Source of the DNA: Paenibacillus andongensis
GTDB taxonomy: Bacteria; Bacillota; Bacilli; Paenibacillales; NBRC-103111
Reading direction: 5' to 3'
DNA length: 64,000 nucleotides
NCBI RefSeq assembly: GCF_025369935.1
Contig: NZ_CP104467.1
Span: 5,649,001 to 5,713,000, forward strand
Each line of letters begins with the position of its first letter. Position 1 is the first letter of the stretch. The position numbers and the translations under genes are program-made. Shown here piece after piece: positions 8,878-17,225 of this stretch. The notes beneath the pieces were generated by a model that was not told the origin of the DNA, searched no databases, and was given only the letters and a program-made list of their open reading frames with translations.

Positions 8878-9192
8878 TTATTGGTGGGTTTTCGATTCCA
8901 ATTCCTGATTCGCCCGGAACCAAAGATGAAGATCATTTATGATAGAAGCTAAGTCCGCAATTTCGGAATTCAAACGGCATGATGTGGGAAAGTCGTCTTC
9001 CTTGTCCAGCTGATTTTGTTTGTAAATAATCGTCGTCTCTAGCTTCATTATACGGTCAGGTATTGCACCGCGAATTTGTTCCCAATGTAATAAAATATCA
9101 ACTCGCACACTGGGCGGATAAGCCTCCCACTCTACTTCTAACACGGGAATCTCAATTCCAAGTCTTTCATCATACTGGAAATAGCAGCTCAT
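8878..9192 (-). CDS. Hypothetical protein (104 aa)
   Basis: The frame opens at 9267, but AAGGAGG lies upstream of the ATG at 9192 (12-base spacing) and starts MSCYFQYDERLGIEIP. The product is soluble and acidic, with the block VEWEAYPPSVRVDILLHWEQIRG and a helical C-terminal half. No recognised domain. It is the first gene of the three-gene minus-strand block leading to the YtpB homologue, with a 28-base gap to the next gene. Function unknown. Confidence 0.62.
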   Translation of the reverse strand: MSCYFQYDERLGIEIPVLEVEWEAYPPSVRVDILLHWEQIRGAIPDRIMKLETTIIYKQNQLDKEDDFPTSCRLNSEIADLASIINDLHLWFRANQELESKTHQ

Positions 9193-9322
9193 TCTTCTGT
9201 TAAACCTCCTTGCAGTAAAAACCGGCTGCGTCTTGTTCAAGAAACATTCTACCTTTAAATGTATCACTTCAAACCTTGGGTTTCCAGTTAAAATTGTATG
9301 TCAACCTGATTTCATTTTCTGG

Positions 9323-9328
9323 TATACT
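9323..9328 (+). promoter_or_regulatory. Candidate -10 box for the 9.4 kb export genes
   Basis: TATACT preceded at 17-18 bases by a weak TGTCAA-like -35 element. It lies about 90 bases upstream of the MATE-like gene. Weak evidence. Confidence 0.4.
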
Positions 9329-9380
9329 TAAATAACGTTTTTAAAAGGGAATTTTTAGTGAAAGTCAATTTTACGAAGTT

Positions 9381-9400
9381 AGTTTTGCTAAAGCAAAACT
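9381..9400 (+). repeat. Palindromic hairpin in 5' UTR
   Basis: AGTTTTGCTA AAGCAAAACT forms a near-perfect hairpin right before the AAGGAG ribosome binding site of the MATE-like gene. No T-run follows, so it is not a terminator. It may stabilise the transcript or be a dispersed repeat. Confidence 0.55.
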
Positions 9401-9418
9401 CTAAGGAGTGCGATTTGG

Positions 9419-10753
9419 ATGAACGCTAAGACAATAAAAGAAAACATCACTTGGAAACAGCTCATCTCCTTCTTCCTCCCCCTAGGCCTTTCAGCAACAC
9501 TAGTTACCCTCTCGCATGTTATTATCAACAGCACCTTGGCCAGGGCCGATAATCCGGAAGTGGTCATTGCCAGCTATGCGCTACCTTTAAGTTTACTTGG
9601 CCTAACCGAAAGACCCGTAGTTTTGCTGCGACAAGCTTGCTCCGCTCTTGTAAGAGACCGCATCTCATTTCGAGCCATGGCAGCAGTAAGTACGTATGTA
9701 TTCGCGTGTATCATCCTAATCGGTCTCATTTTATGTTATACGCCTGTTGGTGAGTGGGTATTTCTTTATTTTTTTGGAGTTGAACGTGAGCTATTAGACA
9801 CTACACTTAGTGTATATCGCATCTTAATGTACGTAAGCATTTTCTCAGGACTGCGGTGCTTATTTCACGGTATCATTATTTTTAATATGCGAACCAAATG
9901 GTTAACGATTGGTATGGGTGTGCGAATCATCGCTATGTATTTGTTATCGTTATATTTTATTACTACAAATAATGTTTCTAGCGGCCGTGTTGGCGCCATT
10001 ATTTTCTTAGTGGGAATGATGATTGAAGCTATGGTTGCTATATGGGAAGGAACTAATTTACTTCGAACCGCCATTCCAGAGAAGGCACCTGAGCATCTGA
10101 TTGAAACCAAACAACAAATTTTCAGCTTCTATAAGCCACTTCTATATTCTTCGATCATTGCTGTCATCATTGGCCCCTCTATAAATGCCATACTTGGAAA
10201 AACAACGCATATTCATTTAGCCATCTCCTCTTATGCGATTGCTGGTTCTTTAACTCAATTGGTTTTGAGCTTCTTTTCTTACATTCATCAAATTGTTTTA
10301 AATTTCTATCGCAAAGATGCAAGAACTGTCGTCCGTTTCGTCATCGTTCTTAGCTTTATTCCAGGAGCACTCATCGCTATTCTTGCCTATACAGCTCTCG
10401 GACCTTGGTTTATGACACATGTCATGGGTGTTAATTCCGAACTGATGCATGCAAGCTTGCTTGCCATGCGTGTATTTATGATTATGACGATTGTATTCCC
10501 TTGGCTTGATTACATGAACGGTATTATTATGCTGAGAGGCCAAACGAAAATCATGGTTTTCTCTCAAACAGCGAATGCTATCGTTACCGTGTTAACCTTA
10601 TTCATCGCGATTTCCAATGTACCTGGTTGGAATGGCTTGATCGGTGCTCTCGCACAATCTGTTGGTATGCTGGCTGAGCTTCTAGTCGTACTCTTTGTAC
10701 TCAAACGAACGTCCGAAAACGGACAAACGAATTTTTCTACAGAAAATTTGTAA
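9419..10753 (+). CDS. MATE/MOP-superfamily-like exporter
   Basis: A 444-residue integral membrane protein with about twelve hydrophobic segments. The early part LISFFLPLGLSATLVTLSHVI followed by TLARADNPEVVIASYALP resembles the first helices of MATE/MOP-superfamily flippases; the ankylosis (ANKH)-like branch is another possibility because of the ERPVVLLRQACSALVRD block. Substrate unknown. AAGGAG lies ten bases upstream of the ATG. The next gene, an MFS carrier, follows after 22 bases, so both are probably co-transcribed with the ABC export genes beyond. Confidence 0.7.
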   Translation: MNAKTIKENITWKQLISFFLPLGLSATLVTLSHVIINSTLARADNPEVVIASYALPLSLLGLTERPVVLLRQACSALVRDRISFRAMAAVSTYVFACIILIGLILCYTPVGEWVFLYFFGVERELLDTTLSVYRILMYVSIFSGLRCLFHGIIIFNMRTKWLTIGMGVRIIAMYLLSLYFITTNNVSSGRVGAIIFLVGMMIEAMVAIWEGTNLLRTAIPEKAPEHLIETKQQIFSFYKPLLYSSIIAVIIGPSINAILGKTTHIHLAISSYAIAGSLTQLVLSFFSYIHQIVLNFYRKDARTVVRFVIVLSFIPGALIAILAYTALGPWFMTHVMGVNSELMHASLLAMRVFMIMTIVFPWLDYMNGIIMLRGQTKIMVFSQTANAIVTVLTLFIAISNVPGWNGLIGALAQSVGMLAELLVVLFVLKRTSENGQTNFSTENL

Positions 10754-10775
10754 AGAAATCGAGTGATAACTGCTG

Positions 10776-11960
10776 ATGAAAACGTCTATACCTATAAAGC
10801 CACAAGACCATCTGCTCAAGCTGTTTACGTTTTCCTTTTTTATGACGATGGGGATTGTCGTTACTTTTTTCCCGCTTTACTTTGATTACAAAGGATATTC
10901 CAAGCTTCAAATCGGTTTACTGTATGCGATTGGACCCCTGATTGGGATAGCGACCAACTTACTGTGGGGATTCCTTAGTGATCGCTTCCAAACGGTTAAG
11001 AAAATCATGATCATTCTGATTATCGGGCAGCTTATCACTGCCATCTTGGTATTTACCGCTGGTTGGTTCTCCCTGCTGTACATATGCTTAGCGATGTTTT
11101 TCTTTTTCCAGCAGCCCGTAAACTCATTGAATGACAGCCAGTTAATGTTAAGTATTCGAGATAGCGGTAAGAGCTACGCCTCCTTCCGCGTCTGGGGGTC
11201 CATCGGTTTCGCCGTATCTGCCGGAGGTTTCGGGTTAATTCTTAGACACTATGGAACAGGGCTCACGCCAATACTATGCCTGCTTACGATTAGCTGCACG
11301 TTAGTCATTGTCTTTTTGCTGAAAGATGCCCGCCAAGGTGGCAAGAAGATGGCATTCGGAGGCATGCTCAATATCATTCGTTCCAAGAAGTTCATCTGGT
11401 TCTTATTGTTAATTATTATTATGTCCGTTTCACATCGTTTCAACGATGGATTCCTCGCCTTGTACATGCGCCAGCTTGGGGCATCTGATTCTTTGATTGG
11501 CTATGCTTGGATGACCTCGGCTCTTAGTGAAATTCCGGTGTTTTTCTTTCTGAGCAAGCATGGACATAGGTTCAAAGAATTACCTCTGCTTGCCTTTGCA
11601 GGAATCATATATGCCGTGCGTTTCTTCATTATGGGTTCAATTCAAGATCCTACTTGGGTAATAGGTGTTCAATTGTTGCACAGTTTAACATTTGGTATCT
11701 TCTTATTCACGGCTAATCGCTATATTAGCCAAATCATTCCTGATGAATATCGCTCTTCTGGGCAAGCCATCTTCGCTGTTGCATGGTCAAGTATTGCAGG
11801 ACTAATTAGCGGCACGTTAGGCGGTTGGATTTTTGATTTAGCTGGTGGAAGCACAGTCTATATCATTGCAGCCTGCTTATCGATCGTCGCGGCTATTGGT
11901 TTTCTGGGCACTCATATTTTTCAAAACGATGACGGTGAAAGCATGCCAAGTGGTCGATAA
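10776..11960 (+). CDS. MFS transporter (MFS_1-like), paralogue of the 936-2093 gene
   Basis: A 394-residue MFS carrier with about twelve membrane segments and an early GFLSDRFQTVKK loop corresponding to MFS motif A. It belongs to the same family as the minus-strand gene at 936-2093; both share SHRFNDGF..LYMRQLGASDS-like, EIPVF and SGQAIFA blocks. It lies 22 bases after the MATE-like gene and 25 before the ABC ATPase. The ribosome site is weak (GAGTGATAA), so translation may depend on the upstream gene. Substrate not predictable. Confidence 0.85.
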   Translation: MKTSIPIKPQDHLLKLFTFSFFMTMGIVVTFFPLYFDYKGYSKLQIGLLYAIGPLIGIATNLLWGFLSDRFQTVKKIMIILIIGQLITAILVFTAGWFSLLYICLAMFFFFQQPVNSLNDSQLMLSIRDSGKSYASFRVWGSIGFAVSAGGFGLILRHYGTGLTPILCLLTISCTLVIVFLLKDARQGGKKMAFGGMLNIIRSKKFIWFLLLIIIMSVSHRFNDGFLALYMRQLGASDSLIGYAWMTSALSEIPVFFFLSKHGHRFKELPLLAFAGIIYAVRFFIMGSIQDPTWVIGVQLLHSLTFGIFLFTANRYISQIIPDEYRSSGQAIFAVAWSSIAGLISGTLGGWIFDLAGGSTVYIIAACLSIVAAIGFLGTHIFQNDDGESMPSGR

Positions 11961-11985
11961 GTTTTAAATTGAAAGGGTTGATCAC

Positions 11986-12675
11986 GTGTTAGCCATTGAA
12001 CGGTTATCTCACAGCTTCCGCACAGGCCAAGAAGAAACCCCCGTTCTTCATGAGCTGAATTTCCGAGTAGAGCAAGGAGAAATGGTTGCTCTGCTCGGCA
12101 GTTCAGGCTCCGGGAAATCGACACTGCTAAATTTAATGGCAGGCCTAATGAAACCCACCCGTGGCAGTATTTTAATCGCTGGACAGGCCATAGAGAAAAT
12201 GAGCGAAAACCGTTTGGCGGAGTTTCGGCGGACTCATATCGGATTCATCTTCCAATCTTATGAATTAATACCACATTTAACCGTTCGCGAGAATGTAGAA
12301 CTTCCACTTGTATTCCAAAGTGTTGCAAGTCAAGAACGTAAACAAAGAGCAATGGCTCTTTTACAGCAAGTCGGTATCGGGGATAAATCTGATATGTTTC
12401 CGTCGCAGTTATCTGGAGGACAACAACAACGTGTCAGCATTGCCCGTTCCTTGATTACGAATCCAGCTATCGTCTTTGCCGACGAACCTACAGGTAATCT
12501 GGATACGAAGACGGAGACAGAGATCATTGACCTACTCATTGACTTGAACCGGAATGGCATTACGTTCGTTATTGTTACCCATGAGCATGAAGTTGCTCGC
12601 AGAACGCGGCGCATTTTGCAGCTTCGCGATGGTTATTTGCTGGAAGGAAACGGGCAGGAAGGGGAAGCCGGATGA
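11986..12675 (+). CDS. ABC transporter ATP-binding protein (LolD/MacB type)
   Basis: A 229-residue ATPase. Walker A is GSSGSGKST (about residue 38), the Q-loop is GFIFQSYEL, the signature is LSGGQQQR, Walker B is IVFADEPTG and the switch His is VTHEHE. The sequence is typical of the LolD/MacB/YknY group that energises FtsX-like permeases. GAAAGGG precedes a GTG start at 11986. Its stop overlaps the permease ATG (ATGA), showing coupling. With the next two genes it should form a Gram-positive MacAB-like complex exporting peptides or toxic compounds. Confidence 0.95.
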   Translation: MLAIERLSHSFRTGQEETPVLHELNFRVEQGEMVALLGSSGSGKSTLLNLMAGLMKPTRGSILIAGQAIEKMSENRLAEFRRTHIGFIFQSYELIPHLTVRENVELPLVFQSVASQERKQRAMALLQQVGIGDKSDMFPSQLSGGQQQRVSIARSLITNPAIVFADEPTGNLDTKTETEIIDLLIDLNRNGITFVIVTHEHEVARRTRRILQLRDGYLLEGNGQEGEAG

Positions 12676-14021
12676 AACTTAAGGATTACCTGCGTCTTGG
12701 CTGGGACCAACTGCAGCGACGCAAGGTTGTGACAGCGCTTTGTACCGTCGGAATTGCCATTGGCTCGGCATCCATTATGGTTGCTCTTGGCTTTGGCGAG
12801 TCGATTCAACACTACAGCCAGAAGCAAATGAGCTTCTATCTCAAAACTGATGAAATCACCATCGTAGACCAAAACAGCGATCCTAGCAGTCCTTCTAAAG
12901 TTACGACAAGTAAGCTCGATCTCATTCGTACTTTTCCTCATGTTAAATCGGTAGCTAGTTTTCAAAATTTAGGACAATTCAGCTTCACTGTCGATGACGG
13001 TAAAGAAAGCTACCTTGACCTCAAGGCAACGGAGTTGAGTACTTTAGAGGACTTCGACGCTAAGTTCCAACAAGGCGGGGCGAGTGACCAGATCAATAAT
13101 ATCGTTCTGGGTTATGGAGCTACGCTCGGTGTATTGGATATAAAGACGCAGGAAGTACGTAATAAACTCATGCAGCAAAATCCTAGCAATGAACAAGCCG
13201 AAACTTACCGTCAGATGGGTGCTATTCCTTACCCCCTCTATCAAAAGCAAATATCGTTGAAGTCGAATAATAACCAGGAGCAGCCAGGGAACCCATCTGG
13301 GACGAACACCATCCAACCAAATGAGGTGACAGTTCGCGTCATTGGCGTACTTAAGAAGCCCGATGGATTGCCAGAATCCATGCTGCAAGGGAACAAAACC
13401 GCTTATGTATCTCCGGAAACAGGTCTCAAAATTCTACAAGCCCAAAATAAATCCTCAACAAATAGACATGTTCAGTATTCAGAAGTTAGAGTTAAAGTAG
13501 ATAGTAGTATGAATGTGAAACAAGTAGATGAAATGATTAAAAAACTTCAACTCGCCACGCAGACTAATTTGTATCAAGAAGATCGCATGAAAGGCGAGTT
13601 CGCCATTGTTAGATTGCTGCTCACCGGTGTTGGCCTTTTTGTTCTCTTCGTAGCTTCCATTTCCATCGTGGTCGCGATGACCATGTCCACTCATCAACGC
13701 AGGCGACAGATTGGAATCATGAAAGTACTTGGTGCGAATTTGAAGCAAATCCGCAATATGTTTATCGTAGAATCTTCGCTTCTTGGCATGTTGGGTGGCT
13801 TTGTAGGTATTTTGCTCTCTTATTGGGTCATTTGGGGAATAAATTTGATCATTATCCAATTTGGTTCCAATAGAGGGGATCCCGTGGAAATCTTATTTAT
13901 AAGCTTATGGATTCTTCCAGTCGGTATGTTTTTTGCGATTATGACGGGCGTTCTTTCGGGTTTATACCCGGCAGTTAAAGCTTCTCGAACCGATGCACTA
14001 ACAGCAATTAAGCGAGAATAG
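12672..14021 (+). CDS. ABC transporter permease, FtsX/MacB-like
   Basis: A 449-residue permease with the MacB layout: one N-terminal helix (about residues 20-40), a large external domain of about 260 residues and three C-terminal helices (from about residue 310). Conserved end blocks MSTHQRRRQIGIMKVLGA and SGLYPAVKASRTDALTAI are typical. The external domain contains a low-complexity Asn/Gln/Pro stretch (SNNNQEQPGNPSG). Its start overlaps the ATPase stop by four bases. The HlyD-like adaptor follows after 13 bases. Confidence 0.93.
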   Translation: MKLKDYLRLGWDQLQRRKVVTALCTVGIAIGSASIMVALGFGESIQHYSQKQMSFYLKTDEITIVDQNSDPSSPSKVTTSKLDLIRTFPHVKSVASFQNLGQFSFTVDDGKESYLDLKATELSTLEDFDAKFQQGGASDQINNIVLGYGATLGVLDIKTQEVRNKLMQQNPSNEQAETYRQMGAIPYPLYQKQISLKSNNNQEQPGNPSGTNTIQPNEVTVRVIGVLKKPDGLPESMLQGNKTAYVSPETGLKILQAQNKSSTNRHVQYSEVRVKVDSSMNVKQVDEMIKKLQLATQTNLYQEDRMKGEFAIVRLLLTGVGLFVLFVASISIVVAMTMSTHQRRRQIGIMKVLGANLKQIRNMFIVESSLLGMLGGFVGILLSYWVIWGINLIIIQFGSNRGDPVEILFISLWILPVGMFFAIMTGVLSGLYPAVKASRTDALTAIKRE

Positions 14022-14034
14022 GAGATTGTTTAGC

Positions 14035-15138
14035 ATGAGGAAAAAGAAAACATGGATGCTAATTCTAACAGCAGTCATTGTCTGCGGCATTAGCAGCTTT
14101 CTATACATATCAAGCCATCCTAATCAAAAGAATACAAAAAATGCTGATGCTGCTGCTGCATTCAATGCCCTACAATTCAAAGTTACAAAAGAAGATTTGG
14201 TTAACAGCATTGAAGTAAAAGGGAAATCTTCTTATGAGAAGGAGACGCGCGTCTACGCACCCTTCAGCGGTGAAATTAAAGCTTGGCACATCACTGACGG
14301 GGCTCAAGTAAAAAAGGGACAACCGTTGTTTGAGCTAGATGCAACACCGCTAAGAAGTGAAATTGCTGCCCTGCAATCTAACTTGAAGAAACAAAAGTTG
14401 GAAGCTGATCTAGCCAATTTCAAAGCTGCTGGGCCTGGCGGGGATACGGGTAGTGGAGCTGCAGGCGCTGTTGGGGAAGATGATGCCCGCCAGCGCTTTG
14501 CCGCGTCAGAAGGACGTAAAATTCAAGAGCAGCTGAATGCGGTCAATGATCAATCCATTCAATTGCAATTGGCTAAGAAACAAGAGAAAGTCGAACAAGC
14601 TTCCTTCATTTCGCCTGAGAATGGCATCTTTTTATTCGAAGACTCCTCCAAAATTCCTAAGTCTGTCGAGGAAAGCGTACGTATCGGTAAAATTGTAGAT
14701 TTGACGAGATTACAGTTGGTTTGTACGGTTGGTGAATTTGATGTATTTCGAATTAAGCCAGATATGCTCGTACAAGTAAAAGTAGATGCACTGAAACAGA
14801 AAAAGCTTCAAGGTAAGGTTGAAAAAGTATCCAAGTTTGCCAAAACTGGCACGGACCAAGGCACAAGTTCAGCTCAATTCGAGGTTACGATTTCATTAGA
14901 ACCAAATGAGCAGCTAATCGCCGGCCTCAGCCTCTCAGGAACGATAGAAACAGATAAAAAGCCACAAACCATTGTCGTACCTACGTTAGCCGTGCTGCAT
15001 GAGAAAGAAGTCTATTACGTGATGCTGCAGACTCCTCAAGGCGTAGAACGACGTGAAATAGAGATTGGGTTGGAAACCCCTGAGAAAACTGAAGTGATAA
15101 AAGGTTTGAATGAAGGCGACACGGTTGTGCTGCAATAG
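14035..15138 (+). CDS. HlyD/MFP-type efflux adaptor (YknX-like)
   Basis: A 367-residue membrane-fusion-type adaptor. It has one N-terminal anchor (WMLILTAVIVCGISSFLYI) and then a biotinyl-lipoyl-like block (GEIKAWHITDGAQVKKGQPLFELD). A helical hairpin around LRSEIAALQSNLKKQK follows. Its tail ends in GLNEGDTVVL, common in the family. A TTG at 14026 is in frame, but AGGAGA lies nine bases before the ATG at 14035. Together with the ATPase and permease it matches the Bacillus YknXYZ arrangement, here in the order ATPase-permease-adaptor. Substrate unknown. Confidence 0.92.
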   Translation: MRKKKTWMLILTAVIVCGISSFLYISSHPNQKNTKNADAAAAFNALQFKVTKEDLVNSIEVKGKSSYEKETRVYAPFSGEIKAWHITDGAQVKKGQPLFELDATPLRSEIAALQSNLKKQKLEADLANFKAAGPGGDTGSGAAGAVGEDDARQRFAASEGRKIQEQLNAVNDQSIQLQLAKKQEKVEQASFISPENGIFLFEDSSKIPKSVEESVRIGKIVDLTRLQLVCTVGEFDVFRIKPDMLVQVKVDALKQKKLQGKVEKVSKFAKTGTDQGTSSAQFEVTISLEPNEQLIAGLSLSGTIETDKKPQTIVVPTLAVLHEKEVYYVMLQTPQGVERREIEIGLETPEKTEVIKGLNEGDTVVLQ

Positions 15139-15224
15139 CAACTGCTTTATAATAACGATAAAGATTTAGTACCAAGTAACAATATATGCACAATTCAAGC
15201 AGCAAAGGCAGGTAGTTGTTTTTT

Positions 15225-15872
15225 ATGAATTATGAAGATTTTAAGACGATTGTACTAGAGCGCCGCAGTGTTCGAAATTTTACAGAGCAAGAAGTTGCCA
15301 CCCAAGATATTCGTGAAATTATCGACTGCGCCAGATATGCACCCAGCGATACGAATTCCCAAACCTGGAAGTTTATTGCGATAAGAAATACTGAGAAAAT
15401 CAAACATATCGAACAATTGACCTGGGACCAACTCCATCTCCGTGCGGCAGCTGCCGAGGAAAAGGGTCTTTCGCGTGAAGCCCGCTTGTTGGTGAAGTCA
15501 TTCGGCCCCTATGCTACAGCATTCTCCGATGCTCCGGTTCTTATCATTTGCTTAGCGACACCTTACGAATCGAAGTTCCGTGATCGCATTTTTGATCCAA
15601 TTCAACTCGTCGAAGACACCGTATGGGCCGAAGAAGGCATTAAGAGCTCCTGCTTAGCCTCACAGAACCTGATGCTCGCCGCCCACGCTAGAGGCTTGGC
15701 AACCTGCCCGATGACGGGTCCCGTGCTGCTAGCCCAAGATCAGATTCGAGCTTATCTGGACATTCCAGAAGAATGTCAGATTAATATGGTCATTGCCCTC
15801 GGTTATCCGAAGGATCGCCCAGGCAAACTCGCACGCAAAGAAATCGATGATATTCTTCAAATTATTGACTAA
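15225..15872 (+). CDS. Nitroreductase family protein
   Basis: A 215-residue flavoprotein of the nitroreductase fold, which reduces nitro, quinone or related groups with NAD(P)H and FMN. The N-terminal FMN-binding block LERRSVRNFTEQEV, the RYAPSDTNSQTWKF segment and the C-terminal ALGYPKDRPGKLARK are typical. I take the ATG at 15225 with AAAGGCAGG upstream; TTG at 15216 is a poorer alternative. It follows the efflux operon after about 85 bases and ends in a clear terminator, so it may be co-transcribed. Confidence 0.9.
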   Translation: MNYEDFKTIVLERRSVRNFTEQEVATQDIREIIDCARYAPSDTNSQTWKFIAIRNTEKIKHIEQLTWDQLHLRAAAAEEKGLSREARLLVKSFGPYATAFSDAPVLIICLATPYESKFRDRIFDPIQLVEDTVWAEEGIKSSCLASQNLMLAAHARGLATCPMTGPVLLAQDQIRAYLDIPEECQINMVIALGYPKDRPGKLARKEIDDILQIID

Positions 15873-15883
15873 TAGGATGGAAT

Positions 15884-15920
15884 AAGGAGCTGCCGCATTC
15901 GCGGACAGCTCCTTTTGTTT
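15884..15920 (+). terminator. Intrinsic terminator
   Basis: The stem AAGGAGCTG / CAGCTCCTT is followed by TTGTTTTAT. It closes the nitroreductase gene. Confidence 0.88.
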
Positions 15921-15957
15921 TATCACTTTTACTTCATAGCAAAATTCAATTCTCAAA

Positions 15958-15975
15958 ACATTATAACGTTATATT
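15958..15975. promoter_or_regulatory. Operator copy 1 (TATAACGTTATA palindrome)
   Basis: ACATTATAACGTTATATT contains a perfect 12-base palindrome. The same 18 bases recur at 16004. It is a likely binding site for the GntR regulator encoded at 20.1 kb. Confidence 0.7.
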
Positions 15976-16003
15976 TACTTCGATAATCTTCTGTGCTATT
16001 GTA

Positions 16004-16021
16004 ACATTATAACGTTATATT
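16004..16021. promoter_or_regulatory. Operator copy 2 (TATAACGTTATA palindrome)
   Basis: An exact copy of the 18-base sequence at 15958, 46 bases downstream of the first. It lies about 100 bases before the first gene of the amino-sugar-acid operon. Confidence 0.72.
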
Positions 16022-16082
16022 CTTTACATGATAAACACAATTCACCCCTATGCATGTGAGGAGATTTCTAGGCAATCTTAAA

Positions 16083-16096
16083 TGTAAGCGTTAATA
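16083..16096. promoter_or_regulatory. Candidate cre (CcpA) site
   Basis: TGTAAGCGTTAATA fits the cre consensus TGWAANCGNTNWCA at 13 of 14 positions. It lies between the operators and the first ATG, where CcpA binding would block transcription when preferred sugars are present. Confidence 0.6.
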
Positions 16097-16124
16097 AATT
16101 GAGTTGCAGAAAAAGGTGACAAGC

Positions 16125-17225
16125 ATGCAAGAGAGATTCGTTTTGCAAAATGTAAAGCACTTGAATGGTGAATGTCTCGATATTGTAATTGAAGACGGGA
16201 AGATCGTTGAGTTGACCGCTGCTGGCCGTGGACATGGAAACCAGATTTTTGATTATTCTGGTGTTTATGTCTCAAGTGGCTGGATTGATCTACACACCCA
16301 TGCCTTTCCTGATTTTGATCCCTACGGCGATGAAATCGATGAGATCGGAATCAAACAAGGTGTAACTACGATTGTAGACGCTGGAAGTTGCGGCGCTGAC
16401 CGAATTGCAGACTTAGTAGCAAGTAGGGAACGAGCCCAAACGAACTTGTTTGCCTTTTTGAACATTTCACGGATTGGTTTGAAAAGAGTCGATGAATTAT
16501 CCAACATGGCCTGGATCGATAAGGAAAAGGCTGTGCAGGCCGTAAATCAATACAAAGATATCATTGTTGGATTGAAGGCAAGAATAAGCAAAAGCGTTGT
16601 TCGTGACTGCGGCATTGAACCTTTGCTCGCTGCGCGCGCACTTTCTCATGAAACCTCTCTCCCCTTAATGGTTCACATCGGTTCTGGACCGCCGAGTATC
16701 GAGGATATCCTTTCACTTTTAGAGAAAAAAGATATCATTACCCATTATCTGAATGGGAAAGCCAATAATCTTTTTGACGAAGATGGTGAACCGTTAAAGA
16801 CGTTTATGGAAGCTATTGAAAGAGGCGTTCATTTGGATGTTGGGCATGGCACGGCAAGCTTTTCTTTTAAGGTCGCGGAGGCAGCAAAAGAACATCATAT
16901 CGGTTTAGATACCATCAGCACAGACATCTACCGCGGAAACCGATTGAATGGCCCGGTATTTAGTATGTCCCATGTACTCTCAAAATTTCTTTACTTAGGC
17001 TACCCGCTTGAAGAGGTCATCGCAGCTGTCACCACACATGCAGCAAATTGGCTTAATAAGCCAGAACTTGGTCGAATTCAAATAGGTGACGTTGCCAATC
17101 TAACCCTGTTTACTATTCAAAATGAACCGACTACTCTTGTCGATTCTGAAGGTGACATGCGTAAAGCAGATCAAATCATACAAGCCAAAGGAGTGGTTGT
17201 GAATGGCTCTCTCATTAAATGCTAA
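16125..17225 (+). CDS. Amidohydrolase/deacetylase family metallohydrolase
   Basis: A 366-residue enzyme of the amidohydrolase superfamily. The first metal motif GWIDLHTHAF, an internal metal-bridging Lys candidate in VGLKARIS, later His in MVHIGSG and THYLNG, and the late Asp in STDIYRG are visible. Members next to DgaE/DgaF-type genes are commonly annotated as deacetylases or dihydroorotase-like; their true substrate is rarely proven. I infer removal of the acetyl group from an N-acetyl amino-sugar acid. AAAGGTG lies six bases before the ATG at 16125; the upstream TTG at 16104 is less likely. Its end overlaps the next gene by 23 bases. Confidence 0.85.
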   Translation: MQERFVLQNVKHLNGECLDIVIEDGKIVELTAAGRGHGNQIFDYSGVYVSSGWIDLHTHAFPDFDPYGDEIDEIGIKQGVTTIVDAGSCGADRIADLVASRERAQTNLFAFLNISRIGLKRVDELSNMAWIDKEKAVQAVNQYKDIIVGLKARISKSVVRDCGIEPLLAARALSHETSLPLMVHIGSGPPSIEDILSLLEKKDIITHYLNGKANNLFDEDGEPLKTFMEAIERGVHLDVGHGTASFSFKVAEAAKEHHIGLDTISTDIYRGNRLNGPVFSMSHVLSKFLYLGYPLEEVIAAVTTHAANWLNKPELGRIQIGDVANLTLFTIQNEPTTLVDSEGDMRKADQIIQAKGVVVNGSLIKC

